Below are positions 1 to 8,259 of a stretch of DNA of 64,000 nucleotides, in pieces; position 1 is the first letter of the stretch, and each line of letters starts with the position of its first letter. Source of the stretch: an uncultured Clostridia bacterium (GTDB lineage: Bacteria > Bacillota > Clostridia > UMGS1810); contig CAKSIN010000008.1 of assembly GCA_934463115.1 (NCBI GenBank), forward strand, positions 34,344 through 98,343, written 5' to 3'. The position numbers were made by a program, and so were the translations under genes. A model generated the notes under the pieces. It saw only the letters and a list, made by a program, of their open reading frames with translations, did no database searches and was not told where the DNA came from.

Positions 1-43
1 CGTGCATATGTGCAAAACCTATTATTACAGCCTTAGTTTTCAT
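1..43 (-). CDS. Gfo/Idh/MocA-type oxidoreductase, N-terminal fragment
   Basis: Only the first 14 codons lie in the window; the reading begins MKTKAVIIGFAHMH. That is the start of the first strand and glycine-rich turn of a Rossmann fold. The ATG overlaps the end of the upstream oxidoreductase gene and has AGGTG about 8 nt before it, so the two are translationally coupled. Position in a run of Gfo/Idh/MocA genes makes a third member of that family the best guess, but the fragment alone does not prove it. Confidence 0.55.
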   Translation of the reverse strand, partial: MKTKAVIIGFAHMH

Positions 44-1109
44 CTGCAAACACCTCTCTTTTAAGTTCTGCCGACTTGTAGAAAAGCTCAAGTATTTTCG
101 CCGTATTTATTGTTTCTGACGGCTTTACAATCGGCTCCGCCTCGCCTTTTAACACTTTTCTTAAATTATCTGCAATATACATATGTCCGGCAAACGGAGC
201 GTTATATATGAGTTTGTTCATACTCAGGTTCTCCTCGCCGTTCTCGCCGTAATATATCTTACCTTCCGGCAGGTCAATTCCGGCTTTATCACCGACAATA
301 CGTATATCGGAGCTTTCGGGCATATTTGCCGCCCACGCCACCTTAAAGCTGACATTTGCTCCGCCGCTGAATTTAAGCGTTCCGCAGGCAAAATCCTCAA
401 CATCCATTTCATCGGGATTAAATTTCCGCATATTATCCACATTTCCGGTAAGCGCACCGCTGGATTTTAATGAGCCCAGCTCCTGCTTGTGATTTTGCAT
501 TGTAACACCGTTTACCGATTTTATCTCAGGATTTCCCATAAGCCACAAGAGGGCATCGAGCATATGTACGCCGATGTCAACAAACGCTCCGCCGCAGCTT
601 ATTTTTTTCATATGAAAGGTTCCCCAATACGGAATACCTCTGCGGCGCACCCTTGCAAAGTCGCCGTAATATATGTTTCCGAGACCGTTTTTTACAATGT
701 ATTCCTTTGCCGCAAGCCTATCGGGAGTAAAGCGCATACTCTGGCACGCCATAAGGAACTTGCCGTTTCTCTCGGCTGCATCGAACATCTCTTTTGCGTC
801 GGCGTAAGTAAAAGCAAGCGGTTTTTCACAGAGTACATTTGCACCGTGATTAAGTGCCATAAGTGTATATTCCTTGTGAAAACAATTCGGAACGCAAACC
901 GATACAAGGTCGGGTTTTTCCTTTTCCAGCATTTCCTCCGCATTTTGATAAAAATTCGGTATGCCGTGCCGCTTTGCCGTTTCCTTTGCCGCAGTTTCGT
1001 TAATATCGGACACCGCAGATATACAAAAATCGTCACCGAAATGCCTGTACGCCGGTATATGTGCGGAGTTTGTAATCATTCCGCAGCTTATTATGCAAAC
1101 CTTAATCAA
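33..1109 (-). CDS. Gfo/Idh/MocA family NAD(P)-dependent oxidoreductase
   Basis: This 358-residue cytoplasmic protein has the family layout: an N-terminal dinucleotide-binding Rossmann fold (glycine turn near residues 8-12), the catalytic EKP motif at residues 95-97, and an alpha/beta substrate domain with the Asp178/His182 pair (DIGVH). The family oxidises or reduces sugars, inositols and glycosides. The start is TTG with GGAGG 9 nt upstream; it overlaps the stop of the TIM barrel gene before it, and its own 3' end overlaps another oxidoreductase start. The substrate cannot be read from sequence. The neighbouring sugar isomerase and beta-galactosidase point to sugar or glycoside oxidation. 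Confidence 0.9.
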   Translation of the reverse strand: MIKVCIISCGMITNSAHIPAYRHFGDDFCISAVSDINETAAKETAKRHGIPNFYQNAEEMLEKEKPDLVSVCVPNCFHKEYTLMALNHGANVLCEKPLAFTYADAKEMFDAAERNGKFLMACQSMRFTPDRLAAKEYIVKNGLGNIYYGDFARVRRRGIPYWGTFHMKKISCGGAFVDIGVHMLDALLWLMGNPEIKSVNGVTMQNHKQELGSLKSSGALTGNVDNMRKFNPDEMDVEDFACGTLKFSGGANVSFKVAWAANMPESSDIRIVGDKAGIDLPEGKIYYGENGEENLSMNKLIYNAPFAGHMYIADNLRKVLKGEAEPIVKPSETINTAKILELFYKSAELKREVFADEN

Positions 1110-1902
1110 TGAATTTCGCCTCCCTTAAAAATCCGAATGTTTCGCCGTCGCTCTTTGTTGCCCTGTATTCAAGACCGATATAACCGTCATACGGCAGTTC
1201 GGATATTTCCTTAAGTATCTTTATATAGTCAACATTACCCGTTCCCGGCTCATGCCTGCCCGGAGCGTCCGCAACGTGAAAGTGACCTATGAGGTCTATA
1301 TTTTCCCGTATGTCCTCCATAGAAAAATCGCCCATCATATTCTGATGATAAATGTCATAGAGCATTTTAATGTTTGGGCTGTTTACCTTTTTTAGGAGTT
1401 TAAAGACAGGTTTTGCATACGGCATTGAGTACCCTTGTCTATCTATGTCATTGAGCGGCTCGATTACCAGGGTTACGTTTTCTTCTTCGCATATCGGTTT
1501 TGCAGCGCTCAGGCATTTTAGTACATTTTCCTCGCAGTACGGTGCATTTTCGCCTATAAGCGCTATCATTGCGGACGCATTCAGCTTTTTATATACCGGT
1601 ATGCTCTCGCTCAGCGCCGAAACAAACTCGTCCGCTCTGCCGGAGTTAAGTATTCCTCTCGATAAATCATAAGAGAGTGCCTCATCCGTGCTGTCAATAT
1701 TGAATATCGACAGGTTCATTTTGTTTCCGTCAAGCAAACGCTTAACCGTATCAACATCTTTGTTCGTCCATTTCCAGAATTCAACCGTATTTATGCCGCA
1801 CTTTTTGACCTCATTTATCCTGTCATAAAAATCAAATCCCGAAAACATCATGTCTATGCAACAGCTAATCTTGTTAGTCGCTCTGGCAGCCTTATTAAAC
1901 AT
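1102..1902 (-). CDS. Sugar phosphate isomerase/epimerase-like TIM barrel protein (hydroxypyruvate isomerase-like)
   Basis: The 266-residue protein belongs to the AP-endonuclease-2/xylose-isomerase-like TIM barrel superfamily. Four likely metal ligands are visible in the expected places: Glu148 (IEPLND), Asp183 with His186 (YDIYH), His209 (GHFHVAD) and Glu245 (GLEY). The segment after His209 resembles hydroxypyruvate isomerase. It starts at ATG with AGAGG 8 nt upstream, overlapping the stop of the preceding oxidoreductase. Such proteins often work beside Gfo/Idh/MocA dehydrogenases in inositol, ketosugar or C-glycoside breakdown; which of these applies here is inference. Confidence 0.85.
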   Translation of the reverse strand: MFNKAARATNKISCCIDMMFSGFDFYDRINEVKKCGINTVEFWKWTNKDVDTVKRLLDGNKMNLSIFNIDSTDEALSYDLSRGILNSGRADEFVSALSESIPVYKKLNASAMIALIGENAPYCEENVLKCLSAAKPICEEENVTLVIEPLNDIDRQGYSMPYAKPVFKLLKKVNSPNIKMLYDIYHQNMMGDFSMEDIRENIDLIGHFHVADAPGRHEPGTGNVDYIKILKEISELPYDGYIGLEYRATKSDGETFGFLREAKFID

Positions 1903-3196
1903 CTAAATATCCTCTTTCTACCGCATAAAACTTGCTTTCATCTTCGTAATTATCTTTTAACTCATAAGTGATTTTTTCCCAGTTATCCGGTGCCGAACCA
2001 AAATCCGGAATGTCAAGCAATTCTCCGCCTTTTAACGCCGATTGATGTGCAATAAGTCCCGGTATCATATAACGTGCGGCATCCCATGCATTGTTGGGAG
2101 GCAATTTTCCGGTTGTTGCAGCTCTTACAAAATCATCTACAAGAAAAGAATGAGTGTTGTAATGAGCAAATTTAGGCGTATTTCTAAAGTTTTTAGGCAA
2201 CCTGCTTCTGTTTTGCACCGGAGCAAAGCCCTCTATATACTTAACCGATATCGGATCACGATTCCAATCTATAGTCCCGTTTTTAAAATCTTCGTTATAC
2301 TCGATAGTATTAACCAAATTACCAACATCCTCAATATACGGCTCTTTACCGCTTGCGACGCCTATCTGATAAGTGTGCTTTGTAACAGAACATTCATAAG
2401 CGGCTTTTTCACCATACATACAAGTTATATACGAAGAAGGCTTGTTAATACCGACTCTCCTAAATTCATTTATCCTCGCTATACCGCCGCCGGACATTTG
2501 AAAAATCGCTGTTTCATTGCTGAACGGGTTATTCCAATTATTTTTATCTTCGCCATATATATTATCTTCATGATTGTCTCTGTAACCCATGCATGATACT
2601 TTTAACGCATGCTCATTTATTGCGGAAAACAGCATTGATATCGAATGCGTCGGATAGAACATCGGCGGTATACCTGCAACTCTACGCCAGTTCGGTCCGC
2701 CGGTATGCTGAAAATCGTGATACATTTCGCATATATCATGATAATACTGCGACTCACCATATACAAATTTGCCCATTTCACCGGTTTTATATTTTTCTCG
2801 GCAAAAGATTGCACAAGGATAGTAATAACAAGTTTCCGCCATCATATAAATCTTCCCTGTTTCTTTTGACAGTTTTATTATTTCTTCTATTTCCTCTATT
2901 GAGCATCCGATAGGAACTGCACTGATTACATTTTTCCCCATTTTCATTGCTTTTGCAATCATTGGTCCGTGTAAATGCCTTTGAGTGTAAATACCGATGC
3001 AATCCAAATCGGGCGCATTTTCAAGCATATCCTCAAACGAAGAAAAACCTCTCTTCAAATGATGTTTCTCCATAGATGCCTTTACTCTTTTTTCATCTAA
3101 GTCAGCTACTACGACTTCTTCAACATCGGGATGAATATTGAATAATCTTACAAAATCATCAGAAAAGTATCCTAGTCCTACTATACCGATTTTCAT
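1895..3196 (-). CDS. Gfo/Idh/MocA family oxidoreductase lacking the EKP motif
   Basis: I place the start at the ATG beginning MKIGIVGLGYF, because AAGGAG lies about 8 nt before it; the longer open frame adds 11 residues without a site. The 433-residue protein has a clear Rossmann turn (GLGYFS, residues 7-12) and a family-like C-terminal domain with PTHS. The catalytic EKP triplet of the family is replaced by AVP, so the usual lysine is missing. It is the first gene of a three- or four-gene operon and is transcribed away from an AraC regulator. Either it has another catalytic residue or a different reaction. Confidence 0.85.
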   Translation of the reverse strand: MKIGIVGLGYFSDDFVRLFNIHPDVEEVVVADLDEKRVKASMEKHHLKRGFSSFEDMLENAPDLDCIGIYTQRHLHGPMIAKAMKMGKNVISAVPIGCSIEEIEEIIKLSKETGKIYMMAETCYYYPCAIFCREKYKTGEMGKFVYGESQYYHDICEMYHDFQHTGGPNWRRVAGIPPMFYPTHSISMLFSAINEHALKVSCMGYRDNHEDNIYGEDKNNWNNPFSNETAIFQMSGGGIARINEFRRVGINKPSSYITCMYGEKAAYECSVTKHTYQIGVASGKEPYIEDVGNLVNTIEYNEDFKNGTIDWNRDPISVKYIEGFAPVQNRSRLPKNFRNTPKFAHYNTHSFLVDDFVRAATTGKLPPNNAWDAARYMIPGLIAHQSALKGGELLDIPDFGSAPDNWEKITYELKDNYEDESKFYAVERGYLDV

Positions 3197-3262
3197 ATAA
3201 ATTCGCTCCTTATTATAAAGAATTTTCAAAACAATTATAACTTATTACAGACAAAATTTCTA

Positions 3263-3291
3263 TTGACAAAACAGGCTTTTTATTGTATGAT
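3263..3291 (+). promoter_or_regulatory. Sigma-A promoter of the first AraC gene
   Basis: The -35 box TTGACA (3263-3268) and -10 box TATGAT (3286-3291) are separated by 17 bp. Transcription would start near 3298, which rules out the upstream ATG at 3283 and supports the ATG at 3322. Confidence 0.75.
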
Positions 3292-3321
3292 ATGAACATA
3301 GCAAAAAGGAGAAATTTTCAA

Positions 3322-4125
3322 ATGAGCAATGATTTTTTTATAAAAATTTCAGAAGAAAGTGAAGCACTATGCTATAATTTCGGCGTATTTTCAAGCAAGG
3401 TTCAAACACCAAATACATTTGTGTGTTCAAAACATGACAAGCCATACTCAAGATTTTTTTATGTAGTAAACGGTCTTATTATATTTAACAAGGGCTCCAA
3501 GAAAGAACTGCAGGCACCGGCAGGAAGCCTTGTTTACCTTCCGAATGATATTACATATAAATCCGAATGGCCCGCCGGAGTGCCCGGCGAATATATCACA
3601 ATAAACTTCCAAATCAGTGATAGATTCTTGCATCTGCCGGACAGAATTTGTATCGCAACTGTTGATAAAAATGAATATTATCTAAAAATGTTTAAAAATG
3701 CATATAAAATATGGGTACAAGGTTCGATAGGATATAAACTTGAGATTCTGTCTGAATTATATAAAATATTATATAGTCTGGACAATGATATTCTTCGAAA
3801 GCAGGCAAAACAAAAGCATCAATTGATATACAAAGGCATAATTTTTTTGGAAAACAACTATTTACAGGATGTCACTGTATGTGAACTTGCAAAAATATGC
3901 AACACAAGTGAGGGAAACTTCCGCCGACTTTTCAAAAAATACAAAAATATGTCACCGATAACATACCGGAACTATCTTAGAATAAAAAAAGCCTGTGACC
4001 TGTTAAACAGTGGAGAATACAGCATCTCAGAAGCAGCTGAGGCAGTCAACATTCCGGATGTATGCTATTTTTACAAGTTATTTTCGAGATTTATGAATAC
4101 TACACCAAAATCTTTTATTTCGTGA
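3322..4125 (+). CDS. AraC family transcriptional regulator
   Basis: The start is the ATG of MSNDFF, which has AAAGGAG at a good distance; the earlier ATG lies inside the promoter. The 267-residue protein has an N-terminal cupin-like sensing domain (about residues 20-130) and a C-terminal pair of AraC helix-turn-helix motifs in the last 100 residues, with the typical ending SEAAEAVNIPDVCYFYKLF and FMNTTPKSF. It is divergent from the Gfo/Idh/MocA operon and convergent with the beta-galactosidase gene, so it most likely senses a sugar and controls these neighbours. Confidence 0.9.
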   Translation: MSNDFFIKISEESEALCYNFGVFSSKVQTPNTFVCSKHDKPYSRFFYVVNGLIIFNKGSKKELQAPAGSLVYLPNDITYKSEWPAGVPGEYITINFQISDRFLHLPDRICIATVDKNEYYLKMFKNAYKIWVQGSIGYKLEILSELYKILYSLDNDILRKQAKQKHQLIYKGIIFLENNYLQDVTVCELAKICNTSEGNFRRLFKKYKNMSPITYRNYLRIKKACDLLNSGEYSISEAAEAVNIPDVCYFYKLFSRFMNTTPKSFIS

Positions 4126-4167
4126 AAAACGGCAGCAAAAATCCATAGGACCTTTGCTGCCGTTTTT
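4125..4167. terminator. Bidirectional intrinsic terminator
   Basis: A hairpin with arms AAACGGCAGCAAA and TTTGCTGCCGTTT, flanked by A-run and T-run, sits between the convergent AraC and beta-galactosidase genes. It can end transcription in both directions. Confidence 0.9.
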
Positions 4168-4168
4168 G

Positions 4169-7100
4169 CTACAAACATATATTAAATTCGAAATTAATTT
4201 TTTTATCAGTTACACAATATTTTTTTTGCAGTTCAGGTCCGCAGCTATGTGAACCGACACCTCTGTTTTTATAACATATAAGCACCTCTGTGCTTTTTGA
4301 CTGTTCAAGCTCAAACGCGTGTGCTTTTTCATACAGTTCCTCAATAGTATAGTGCAATGCTGAAAACTCAAATGTTTTATCGGTTTCAAATCTTACTGTT
4401 TCGCTGCCGAAAAGCTTTAACCATTTTGTACTCATATGATTCGCACAATCCTGCGGTTTTATATACGGCTGATATTCCTCAGTTACCGTACTCCGCCAGA
4501 TTCCCATTTTTGCGTGTTCCTGATAGTCGATGTAGCACTCTGAACCGCCTTTTCCGAAATATTCAATATTTTCAAACTCCGGTTTAAATGCGAATCTCAT
4601 ACCAAAACGAGGAACTTGATCAATATCTTTTTTTAATTTCAAGTCAAGCTTGCTTTCTTCCGAAGAACTTCTGTTCATTGTTTTGATTTCGTTTCTAACA
4701 GCATCTATATGTATATCCACTCCATACGATGTTACTGTATATCTTATATTTACATCAAATATCGGCAACCGTCCGCTTGCACCCTGAGTACCGTTTATAT
4801 CAATTATGCACTTCTCTCCCACTGTTTTTGTATTGAAATCTCTTACCTTAAAATATGTTTTGTGGAAAAATTCGTTTTCCCAATCATCTTTTACATAATT
4901 GTCATTATCTATAAGGGCACGCCATATTACAAGGTCAGATGGACGCACAAGCAACTCTCTGCCATTCTTTTTGAGCGACGAAATCATTCCCCGGGCTTTA
5001 TCTATTTCTATATTGTTATCGCCCGACCGGATACTTATATATCTTTTGCTGTCTTCAACGGCAATAGGCCGAAATACATGGGTTTTTTTGGGTGCCTTTA
5101 CTACCGGCAGTTCAAACCGCACCCACGAAATATTATGTCCCGTATTGCACCACGATTTGGGCTTAACAGTATTCATAGACAGCTCTATATATGCGCCGTT
5201 TTCGACTTCAGATGGTTTACGGAAATTAAGCGTAATGATTTTCTTTTTATGTGCCTCAAGTTCCATTTCAAAACTTCCGCTGTCATATATCTTACCATCA
5301 ACCATAACTACATACGAAAAACCATTTTCATTAAAATCAGTAAAATCATATCGATTTTCAATTTCAAATTTTCCACTCAATGCGTCGATACAATTTACTT
5401 TCCAAGGTTCAATAACTTTTTTGTATTCCAACAAACCTGTAGATGGTTTTCTGTCCGGAAATACCAATCCATCACAACAGAAATTACCGTCGTTTGGGAA
5501 ATCTCCGCTGTCGCCACCGTAAATATATCCGATTTTACCATTTTCAAGTTTCTTTTCAACTGCGTGGTCGCACCATTCCCATACACATCCGCCTATTAAC
5601 CGGCTATACCTATATATTATGTCCCAATAATCTTTAACACCGCCCGGGCCAAGCCCCATCGCATGACAGTACTCTGCAAGAAAGTAGGGCCGCCGATCAT
5701 CGGTCATTTTTCCCTGTATATCAAGATTTTCAAGGCTTGTATACATACGGCTAATAACATCAACGCAAGGATCTATTTTCATCTGGTCTGCGCCGTACGC
5801 TTTGTTGGGGAAGGCTGTGCGTTCATAATGAATAAGTCGTGTTTTGTCTCGTTCTTTAGTCCATTCTGACATTTTAATGTGATTTGTGCCGAATTGTCCC
5901 TCGTTTCCAAGCGACCAAGATATTATACACGGTGAGTTTTTGTCTCTCTCAACCATTCGCTCCATTCTGTCCATATATGATGGCAAAAACACAGGATTAC
6001 TTGCCATTTGCTCAATAGATGCAAGCGAACATAAACCGAAAGCGTGTTCAACCCCATGTGTTTCCTGATCACATTCATCTATCACATACATACCGTAATA
6101 ATCACACATTTCTAAAAATTCAGGATGATTGGGATAATGTGCAGCTCTTATGCAATTTATATTATTCTGCTTCATCAAAATAATATCATTTTTCATATCC
6201 TCATAAGTTGTGCAATAACCCGTTTTAGGATTTGAATCATGCCTGTTAACACCTTTAAGTTTAACCGATATGCCATTTATCAAAAGTTCACCTTTAGGTG
6301 ATGTTTCAATTTTTCTGAAACCTATCTTTTTGTAAATATATTCACCACCGCAACTTATCATTACTCCGTAAAGGTTTGGATGTTCCGCTGACCAAAGTTT
6401 TGGTGAGTCAATATATATTTTTTCACCGCTTTTTACTGTTTTATCCGCAATAATTTTTTCATTCGAGTTTAATACAGAAATCTTGCACGGCAATTCTTCA
6501 TCTATAAAGTCAAATTCAAATTCAATTTTACCGCCTATATCGGGCTTTATGTAAATATCTCTTATATGGTTAATCGGTCTCCTTATCAAATACACATCAC
6601 GAAATATACCGTGAAATCTGAAAAAATCTTGGTCTTCAAGATAGCTTTCCGCATTCCAAGTATACACAAGCACACATATATCATTCATCCCGTCTTTTGT
6701 ATACGGAGATATATCAAACTCAGCCTGCATATGTGTTCCGCGGCTCATTCCTACATACCTATTGTTTACATACAACTCTAAATAGCTGCTTGCCCCCTCA
6801 AAAACGATATATGTTTTTTCATTATCCTTTTTTTGATAAAACGAACGGTTATATACTCCCACCGGATTTAACTTGTATGTATAAGGCGGATCATACTGAA
6901 ACGGATAATTTATATTCGTATATTGAACCTGCCCATACCCATAGCACTCCCAACAAGACGGAACGCGAAGACTATTATTGTACGCTATACAAGAAATGTC
7001 CTCCGGGATATCAAGTGGGCACTCAAAATACTTAAAATTCCATTCTCCGTTCAACACTGTGCATCTATCGGATTCACACCATCGGCTTATCAGTGCATCT

Positions 7101-7198
7101 CTTTCATTCGAAAATGGCATATAGTACGCCCGTTGTTTTTCCCTATTTTCCGAAACAATAGAAATATCATTACATTTTTCTTTCGGCTTTGTATTCAT
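4169..7198 (-). CDS. Glycoside hydrolase family 2 beta-galactosidase (LacZ type)
   Basis: The 1009-residue length and domain order fit long LacZ-type enzymes: jelly-roll sugar-binding domain (about 40-210), immunoglobulin-like domain, TIM barrel (about 310-600), a second Ig-like domain and a C-terminal beta-sandwich (about 730-1000). The acid/base Glu433 lies in SLGNEG and the nucleophile Glu509 in LAEYCHAMG. There is no signal peptide, so it acts in the cytoplasm on imported beta-galactosides or related glycosides. The start is chosen at ATG 7198 with GGGTGG upstream; a longer frame adds 25 residues that overlap the promoter. The gene is divergent from an AraC gene. Confidence 0.93.
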   Translation of the reverse strand: MNTKPKEKCNDISIVSENREKQRAYYMPFSNERDALISRWCESDRCTVLNGEWNFKYFECPLDIPEDISCIAYNNSLRVPSCWECYGYGQVQYTNINYPFQYDPPYTYKLNPVGVYNRSFYQKKDNEKTYIVFEGASSYLELYVNNRYVGMSRGTHMQAEFDISPYTKDGMNDICVLVYTWNAESYLEDQDFFRFHGIFRDVYLIRRPINHIRDIYIKPDIGGKIEFEFDFIDEELPCKISVLNSNEKIIADKTVKSGEKIYIDSPKLWSAEHPNLYGVMISCGGEYIYKKIGFRKIETSPKGELLINGISVKLKGVNRHDSNPKTGYCTTYEDMKNDIILMKQNNINCIRAAHYPNHPEFLEMCDYYGMYVIDECDQETHGVEHAFGLCSLASIEQMASNPVFLPSYMDRMERMVERDKNSPCIISWSLGNEGQFGTNHIKMSEWTKERDKTRLIHYERTAFPNKAYGADQMKIDPCVDVISRMYTSLENLDIQGKMTDDRRPYFLAEYCHAMGLGPGGVKDYWDIIYRYSRLIGGCVWEWCDHAVEKKLENGKIGYIYGGDSGDFPNDGNFCCDGLVFPDRKPSTGLLEYKKVIEPWKVNCIDALSGKFEIENRYDFTDFNENGFSYVVMVDGKIYDSGSFEMELEAHKKKIITLNFRKPSEVENGAYIELSMNTVKPKSWCNTGHNISWVRFELPVVKAPKKTHVFRPIAVEDSKRYISIRSGDNNIEIDKARGMISSLKKNGRELLVRPSDLVIWRALIDNDNYVKDDWENEFFHKTYFKVRDFNTKTVGEKCIIDINGTQGASGRLPIFDVNIRYTVTSYGVDIHIDAVRNEIKTMNRSSSEESKLDLKLKKDIDQVPRFGMRFAFKPEFENIEYFGKGGSECYIDYQEHAKMGIWRSTVTEEYQPYIKPQDCANHMSTKWLKLFGSETVRFETDKTFEFSALHYTIEELYEKAHAFELEQSKSTEVLICYKNRGVGSHSCGPELQKKYCVTDKKINFEFNICL

Positions 7199-7241
7199 CA
7201 AACCACCCTGCCTTATAAATATTTTGACACTTAATATACTA

Positions 7242-7269
7242 ATAGTACCACATTTATTGGCAAAGTCAA
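7242..7269 (-). promoter_or_regulatory. Promoter of the beta-galactosidase gene
   Basis: On the minus strand TTGACT (7269-7264) and TACTAT (7247-7242) are 16 bp apart, about 45 bp upstream of the chosen start. Confidence 0.6.
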
Positions 7270-7300
7270 TCATAATTTTTTGACGAATTTTATAATAATA

Positions 7301-7329
7301 TTGATATTTACATAAATGTGTGGTAAAAT
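7301..7329 (+). promoter_or_regulatory. Promoter of the second AraC gene
   Basis: TTGATA (7301-7306) and TAAAAT (7324-7329) are spaced by 17 bp, giving a leader of about 125 nt before the start codon. A second extended -10 (TGGTATAAT, 7423-7431) lies closer to the gene and could be an alternative promoter. Confidence 0.6.
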
Positions 7330-7348
7330 AAACACATAAAGAAGTACA

Positions 7349-7417
7349 TTTTAAGCCAAGGCTTAAAATCCGAAAGTGTTTATTGAACCGGTGTGAAGCA
7401 AGCCGATTGCGGCTTGC
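7349..7417 (+). promoter_or_regulatory. Two palindromes in the leader of the second AraC gene
   Basis: The first palindrome, 9-bp arms TTTTAAGCC and GGCTTAAAA around AA, spans 7349-7368. The second, 8-bp arms GCAAGCCG and CGGCTTGC around ATTG, spans 7398-7417. Both contain AAGCC...GGCTT half-sites. The two-base loop of the first suits a dimeric protein operator better than an RNA hairpin. Confidence 0.55.
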
Positions 7418-7462
7418 ACTTATGGTATAATAATCTTGAAATTTGGTTGAGGAGTGTTTTAT

Positions 7463-8257
7463 GTGAAAATATCAGAGTATCTTTCCATCGCAACGGCATC
7501 AGAAAAAAAATTGCCTTTCTATATTGCTTCTATAGGTAACCCTAAATTTCAGACTATCGTGCACAGACCGCTGGGCATAAACGATCATCAGCTCTTATAT
7601 ACCGTATCCGGAACAGGCTGTTGTTTTATTGATGGCAAAACCTACAACATTTGCAAAAACAATCTCATATATCTGGCGCCGAACACTCCGCACGAGTATC
7701 ACAGCACAAGCAAATGGGAAACCCTGTATATAACATTTAACGGTTTATGCATAGATAAATTTTTCGAACTAAATTCCTCAGTCCACACACTTTCGAATTC
7801 GTTTAATTTTTGCAAACATTATAACAATTTATACAACCTAAAGCAAAACCCAAATCTATATAAAGAAAGCAGTGTTGCTTTATATTCTTTTCTTCTTTCG
7901 CTTATGGAACATCTTACAAAGACCGAAAAGAAATCAAAAAACAGAACACATTTGATGACGCGCGCAATGCACTATCTAAGTGAAAATAACAACATAAGTT
8001 TAATTGATATAGCCGATGAATTTAACATATCGGAAGAGCATTTTTGTCGCATTTTTAAGGAGTACACAGGGTATAGACCACTCGAATATGTCAACCTTGT
8101 CAAAATTCAAAAAGCAAAAGAATTATTGAAAAATACAAATTATTCAATTGGCGAAATATCCGCTCAAGCAGGCTATGAAAGTCACAGCTATTTTACGCTT
8201 TTATTCAAAAAATACACAGGAATAACACCAATTGAATATCGGTCGAATCAACAATAG
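7463..8257 (+). CDS. AraC family transcriptional regulator
   Basis: I place the start at GTG 7463 (VKISEY) because GAGGAG ends 9 nt before it; the GTG at 7454 directly abuts the site. The 264-residue protein has a cupin N-terminal domain with a histidine-rich pocket (LAPNTPHEYH) and a canonical C-terminal AraC double helix-turn-helix ending GYESHSYFTLLFKKYTGITP. It stands between the divergent beta-galactosidase gene and the convergent operon of iron-sulfur proteins, so it is a good candidate regulator of either. Confidence 0.92.
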   Translation: MKISEYLSIATASEKKLPFYIASIGNPKFQTIVHRPLGINDHQLLYTVSGTGCCFIDGKTYNICKNNLIYLAPNTPHEYHSTSKWETLYITFNGLCIDKFFELNSSVHTLSNSFNFCKHYNNLYNLKQNPNLYKESSVALYSFLLSLMEHLTKTEKKSKNRTHLMTRAMHYLSENNNISLIDIADEFNISEEHFCRIFKEYTGYRPLEYVNLVKIQKAKELLKNTNYSIGEISAQAGYESHSYFTLLFKKYTGITPIEYRSNQQ

Positions 8258-8259
8258 GC

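Noticed and set aside
3283..3321. Upstream ATG for the first AraC gene
   Set aside because: It overlaps the -10 box of a consensus promoter, so it cannot be in the transcript.
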